Source: Oleispira antarctica RB-8
Lineage (GTDB): Bacteria; Pseudomonadota; Gammaproteobacteria; Pseudomonadales; Oceanobacteraceae
Assembly: GCA_000967895.1 (NCBI GenBank)
Contig: FO203512.1
Location: 2,751,350-2,815,349 of the forward strand
Direction: 5' to 3'
DNA: 64,000 nucleotides
In this document: positions 60,870 through 64,000 of the stretch, in pieces
Numbering within the stretch: position 1 is the stretch's first letter
Layout: every line of letters starts with the position of its first letter
Program-made: the position numbers and the translations under genes
Notes under the pieces: generated by a model
The model's database searches: none
Told to the model about the DNA's origin: nothing
Seen by the model: the letters and a program-made list of their open reading frames with translations, nothing else

Positions 60870-61727
60870 ATGAATACCGTGATTAAAGTCATCATCACCA
60901 CGGCCGCATTATTATTAGCGGCTTGCGGCCCTTCGAAAGCAGAACTTGGACGCTTAGAACTGCTAGCTCAAGAACAAGCTCGCATCGCTGCAGAGCAAGC
61001 ACAAAAAGAAGCCACTACTCGAAAAAAACGCATGAATAGCCGCCTTCAAGGTGCAGACCTTCACTGGAGCAATAAAGACTACCTTAGCGAAAAGAATGTA
61101 CAGTCATTATTCAGCTCTCAAGACAAACGCTTTGCGGGTCTAACGAATGAAGAGCTTGAGCAGCAAAATACCTACTTTATTAATTATCCGCTGCAAGCCG
61201 CTCGCTATGATTATAAAAAAGGCTTTCATCCTTTTAGGATTGTTGGCATTCGTAGCCTACCTAATAGCGGGCCGTATAGTAGCTTGTTTCCCGATGAGGC
61301 AGCAGATTATGCCCCAGGTCAATCAGCAAAATCGGTTGTAGAATTTGCATTGCATCAAGACTTAGAAAAAAATCGCCTTGGCCAAGATGTATTAATGAAA
61401 AATGGACACCGCTGGGTTGCCACAGTATTGAATTTCAAAAACTATCCGGCTTTAAAACCCTACAACCGCAACTGGCAGTGGATTCCTGGCGTATTTGAAG
61501 ACATTAAGTGGAACGCCAGCCCAGAAAAAACTCACGCTCAAAGTGATGGCCGTAACTTAGAAGTTCAACTTGGCCTGCGTTTTTGTACATTAGAAGATCG
61601 CTGTTACAGCAATATTGATTATCAAGGCCATCCGACTCACGCCGTACGGGCTGAGGTAATGAGTATTTATGTGGGTAATCGTGAAAGCGGAGAGATCTTA
61701 GCAAAATTTGTACGCGAAGCAGAATAG
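60870..61727 (+). CDS. predicted lipoprotein of unknown function
   Basis: 285 residues from ATG 60870, chosen because it opens a lipoprotein signal (VIITTAALLLAAC, Cys ~18); an ATG at 60765 would bury it. After a short Ala/Gln-rich coiled stretch the mature protein is mixed alpha/beta, with many Trp/Tyr (HRWVATVLNF, NWQWIPGVF) and two Cys near the end (LRFCTLEDRCY). No known domain. A bidirectional terminator separates it from the convergent outer-membrane protein gene. Confidence 0.65.
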   Translation: MNTVIKVIITTAALLLAACGPSKAELGRLELLAQEQARIAAEQAQKEATTRKKRMNSRLQGADLHWSNKDYLSEKNVQSLFSSQDKRFAGLTNEELEQQNTYFINYPLQAARYDYKKGFHPFRIVGIRSLPNSGPYSSLFPDEAADYAPGQSAKSVVEFALHQDLEKNRLGQDVLMKNGHRWVATVLNFKNYPALKPYNRNWQWIPGVFEDIKWNASPEKTHAQSDGRNLEVQLGLRFCTLEDRCYSNIDYQGHPTHAVRAEVMSIYVGNRESGEILAKFVREAE

Positions 61728-61753
61728 ATATTAAACATTGATTTTAGAACATA

Positions 61754-61790
61754 AAAAAACCGCCATTAGTTAGACTAATGGCGGTTTTTT
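61754..61790. terminator. bidirectional intrinsic terminator
   Basis: ACCGCCATTAG / CTAATGGCGGT, an 11-bp GC-rich stem with a 5-nt loop, flanked by six As and six Ts, between two convergent genes. It can serve both. Confidence 0.92.
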
Positions 61791-61807
61791 AGAACTGTAG
61801 TTTGAGC

Positions 61808-62509
61808 TTACAAACCAATAGACACATTCAATCCAAAGAACATACCCGATACATCAATATCAGTTTCCACATCAACCGTATCTTCATCTGTTGTCAGATT
61901 GATAGAGCGATGACCTGCCTCAAGATTCACATCCACCAATGGAATTGGCAAAGTATAACCCAGCGCGATTGCAGTATCTGTTACGCCATTACCGTCATAA
62001 GATATCGCATTCAAATCTGCACGCGCATAAATACCAAATGGCGTACCAATATCAACATTCAAATAACCCATTGGCATAATTACGTTTAAGTTTTCATCGA
62101 TTGGCCCAGTAGGCACATCAACACTGCCATCGAACTGACGAGCGGTTAACCCGAAATTAATATCAACATAAGGAATTGGTAAAGGCACACCCCAATACAT
62201 AGTTAAATCAGTGTGACTCAAATCGATTTCTGAGCTGTTACTCCCAGAAAAATCTAAATCAGTTTTCATGATTTTTATATTTGGCAGAACAGGAATCGGA
62301 TGTTCAAAAGCAACAAAAAGAACATTATTAGTCTCAGAATCAATCCCTAAGTCATCATCAAGATCAAATGATGAACTTGATGAATCTTCAACTGAACCCG
62401 TCGCTTCAGCATTCCACATGCTTGCGCCCGCTTTAACGGTAAATAATAAATCGGCTTGCGCCATCATTGGTGTGGCTGCGACAATCGCGACTGCTAACAA
62501 TTTTTTCAT
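61808..62509 (-). CDS. outer-membrane beta-barrel protein (TIGR04219-like)
   Basis: 233 residues from ATG 62509, where AAGGAG lies six bases upstream and a signal peptide (KKLLAVAIVAATPMMAQA) starts; 32 further codons upstream are not used. The mature part has alternating amphipathic strands (VLFVAFEHPIPVLPNIKI, YVDINFGLTARQF, YARADLNAISY) and ends FFGLNVSIGL, a C-terminal strand fitting BAM recognition apart from the final Leu. The first mature residues and the PIPxxP repeats resemble the TIGR04219 family of unknown function. Confidence 0.75.
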   Translation of the reverse strand: MKKLLAVAIVAATPMMAQADLLFTVKAGASMWNAEATGSVEDSSSSSFDLDDDLGIDSETNNVLFVAFEHPIPVLPNIKIMKTDLDFSGSNSSEIDLSHTDLTMYWGVPLPIPYVDINFGLTARQFDGSVDVPTGPIDENLNVIMPMGYLNVDIGTPFGIYARADLNAISYDGNGVTDTAIALGYTLPIPLVDVNLEAGHRSINLTTDEDTVDVETDIDVSGMFFGLNVSIGL

Positions 62510-62697
62510 GCGAACTCCTTGAATAATTATTTTTTTCATTGTCTTAAGCGAAACGACAATCTTAAGATTACCCGTAGTTTGCCCTTGTTCTATGGCAAAA
62601 CTCAAGCCATCGCGTTAAATAGTTTGAAATAAAACGTATTTTTGGGGAACTTTTTACAATATTAAACCTTTCACTCCACTACATCCCACAAAAAAGA

Positions 62698-63459
62698 CTA
62701 CTTCAGCGCTCGCCAACCCGTACTTTCACCCTGAATTGCCGCATCAACATCCTTCCAATCGCATTTCAAAACATGCGCAAATTCTTTTTGTACAAGCTCC
62801 AACTGATTATTCTTATCACTGATATGGCTCGCCAATACGTGCTGAATGCCAGGCCATAATAAACGCGATAATAAATCAGCAGCTTGCTGATTATTAAGAT
62901 GGCCAAAATCCCCTGCGACCCGTCGCTTTAATGCTGGCGGATACGAACCTTGTTGTAATAATTGCAAATCATGATTAGCTTCGAGCAACAAGCCATGACA
63001 GTTTTGATAAGCGTCTATTACATAGGGTGTCAAAGAACCCAAATCAGACAACACACCGACTTTAAAACGCTCACTTGAGACGACAAACTGAACAGGCTCT
63101 TGCGAGTCGTGAGGCACGACAACGGTTTGAATAGAGAGATCATTAATTTGAAATTTTTCATGACTGTCAATGCATTGCCACAACGGATGATCGAGCCAGC
63201 CAGCAGAACGAGCGGTACCGTAAGTCGCATAAAAAGGCTTATCAATAGACTCACAGACAAGAGTCACGCCTTTAGCATGGTCACTGTGCTCATGGCTGAC
63301 TAATATTGCATCGATATCTGATAATTCAAGAGAGAGCTCTTGTAGGCGTATACGGGTATGCTTTCGATTAAAACCACAGTCAATTAAGACACGGCTTTTA
63401 CCACTGTCGATGACAGTAGCATTTCCTTTACTACCACTGCCTAATGATGCAAATCTCAC
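62698..63459 (-). CDS. MBL-fold metallohydrolase (WalJ/YycJ-like)
   Basis: 253 residues. The metal motif HEHSDH (56-61) follows ILVS; GSGSKGNATVI at the N-terminus, VPHDSQEPV, VLSDLGSL and LLEANHD match the YycJ/WalJ group, thought to be nucleases or phosphodiesterases acting on DNA ends. It overlaps the bamC gene by 4 bp (ATGA), so the two are translated together. Confidence 0.85.
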   Translation of the reverse strand: MRFASLGSGSKGNATVIDSGKSRVLIDCGFNRKHTRIRLQELSLELSDIDAILVSHEHSDHAKGVTLVCESIDKPFYATYGTARSAGWLDHPLWQCIDSHEKFQINDLSIQTVVVPHDSQEPVQFVVSSERFKVGVLSDLGSLTPYVIDAYQNCHGLLLEANHDLQLLQQGSYPPALKRRVAGDFGHLNNQQAADLLSRLLWPGIQHVLASHISDKNNQLELVQKEFAHVLKCDWKDVDAAIQGESTGWRALK

Positions 63460-64000
63460 TTCACTAGAAGTTCTTGCAAGTCAGTCAAAAAACTAACCGC
63501 CAATGCATCATCCGCTAACGTTTCTAAATCTTTTTGCAAAGATAAATACACGCCTAAACGTGAACGGTTCATCCTCAACAAATAGTCAACTTCGGCCCCT
63601 AGCTCATTGCTATTTGTTAACCACTGCCAAAAACTTTTTTCTGGGCGTTCAGCAGTTGGATCGAAAATTGTAATGTAATAGGTACCCGTTGAACGATTCA
63701 AGTCAGTGAGTGCGTAATCACTTGCGACCAAGGCTTCCGCAACGGAAGTCCAAGCAAAAGCAAAATGTCCATTTAAGCGCAATACTTGAGTACCTGCACC
63801 ATCACGCTCTAAACGAGGATTTAAAGAAACCCCCTGCAACTCAGTCAGTGATGCTGAATCTTCCTCAGCAGCAATCACAAGCGGTTGAGGGCTAGGCACA
63901 ACAAAATCACCATCCTCATCTAATTGAATCGCTGAAGCTGACGATAAGGTCACATCAGGAATGACATAAGTATCTTGGATAGGCAATTCAGCCTGACCCG
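63456..64000 (-). CDS. bamC: outer-membrane assembly lipoprotein BamC, C-terminal part
   Basis: The frame is open to the right edge of the window; a TTG at 63986 is not the start, since GQAEL continues upstream. The visible ~181 residues include a beta-rich first helix-grip region (QVLRLNGHFAFAWTSVAEAL and YYITIF, near visible residues 70-115) and a second one ending in LTDLQELLVK, the two-domain pattern of BamC. The N-terminal lipobox lies outside. BamC is a subunit of the BAM complex. The assignment also rests on the MBL-hydrolase neighbour typical of related genomes. Confidence 0.7.
   Translation of the reverse strand, partial: GQAELPIQDTYVIPDVTLSSASAIQLDEDGDFVVPSPQPLVIAAEEDSASLTELQGVSLNPRLERDGAGTQVLRLNGHFAFAWTSVAEALVASDYALTDLNRSTGTYYITIFDPTAERPEKSFWQWLTNSNELGAEVDYLLRMNRSRLGVYLSLQKDLETLADDALAVSFLTDLQELLVK

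Overview
The window looks like a piece of chromosome from a marine, fairly AT-rich gammaproteobacterium. The conserved right end (zwf-pgl-edd-eda, galU-cpsG, apeB, an FKBP lipoprotein and the bamC/MBL pair) fits an Oceanospirillales-like organism. That placement is inferred from gene content and protein style only.

Layout. (1) About 1-8.4 kb is a surface-glycan or small-molecule cluster: an APH-type kinase fragment, a UDP-sugar dehydrogenase and a polysaccharide deacetylase on +, facing a tightly packed six-gene minus-strand operon (radical SAM, methyltransferase-like, TauD dioxygenase, Gfo/Idh oxidoreductase, 2-hydroxyacid dehydrogenase, MurG-like glycosyltransferase). (2) 8.7-22.4 kb holds a divergent regulator/operon pair. 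An RtcR-like CARF plus sigma-54 activator faces a -24/-12 promoter that drives seven overlapping genes: a TerY-P triad (vWA, PP2C, kinase), an SF1 helicase, a protein with a HEPN-like motif, a coiled-coil McrB-type ATPase and a DUF2357/McrC-like zinc-ribbon partner. It ends in a strong terminator and looks like an inducible conflict (defence) system. (3) 22.4-49.9 kb is a mosaic accessory region. It carries two copies of a three-gene module (ECF-like sigma factor, ~197-aa protein of unknown family, membrane-anchored Lon-like protease/nSTAND1 ATPase), each behind a matching promoter-like element. It also holds a dual-OB/DUF488/DUF4326 trio, a Zorya-like MotA/MotB operon, a stand-alone reverse transcriptase with a structured leader, two IS256-type elements and one IS256 remnant, an IS66 element, and intact and broken ssb genes. 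Several systems are damaged: the ZorB-like gene is split by an IS, the RT tail is clipped by IS66, and three other genes carry a frameshift, a nonsense codon or a truncation. (4) A repeat-rich stretch with helically phased short repeats lies beside tRNA-Val at about 49.5-50.0 kb and probably marks the island edge. (5) 50.1-64.0 kb is core metabolism: the Entner-Doudoroff/G6PDH operon, galU-cpsG, tRNA-Asn and tRNA-Pro, apeB, envelope lipoproteins, a beta-barrel protein, an MBL hydrolase and partial bamC.

Most notable is the duplicated sigma / ~197-aa / Lon-nSTAND1 module. Its logic resembles the CRISPR-associated CalpS-CalpT-CalpL cascade, in which a Lon protease cleaves an anti-sigma factor to free a sigma factor, but here a STAND ATPase is the likely sensor and there is no CRISPR array. 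The sigma-54/CARF-controlled TerY-P operon is the second strong candidate.
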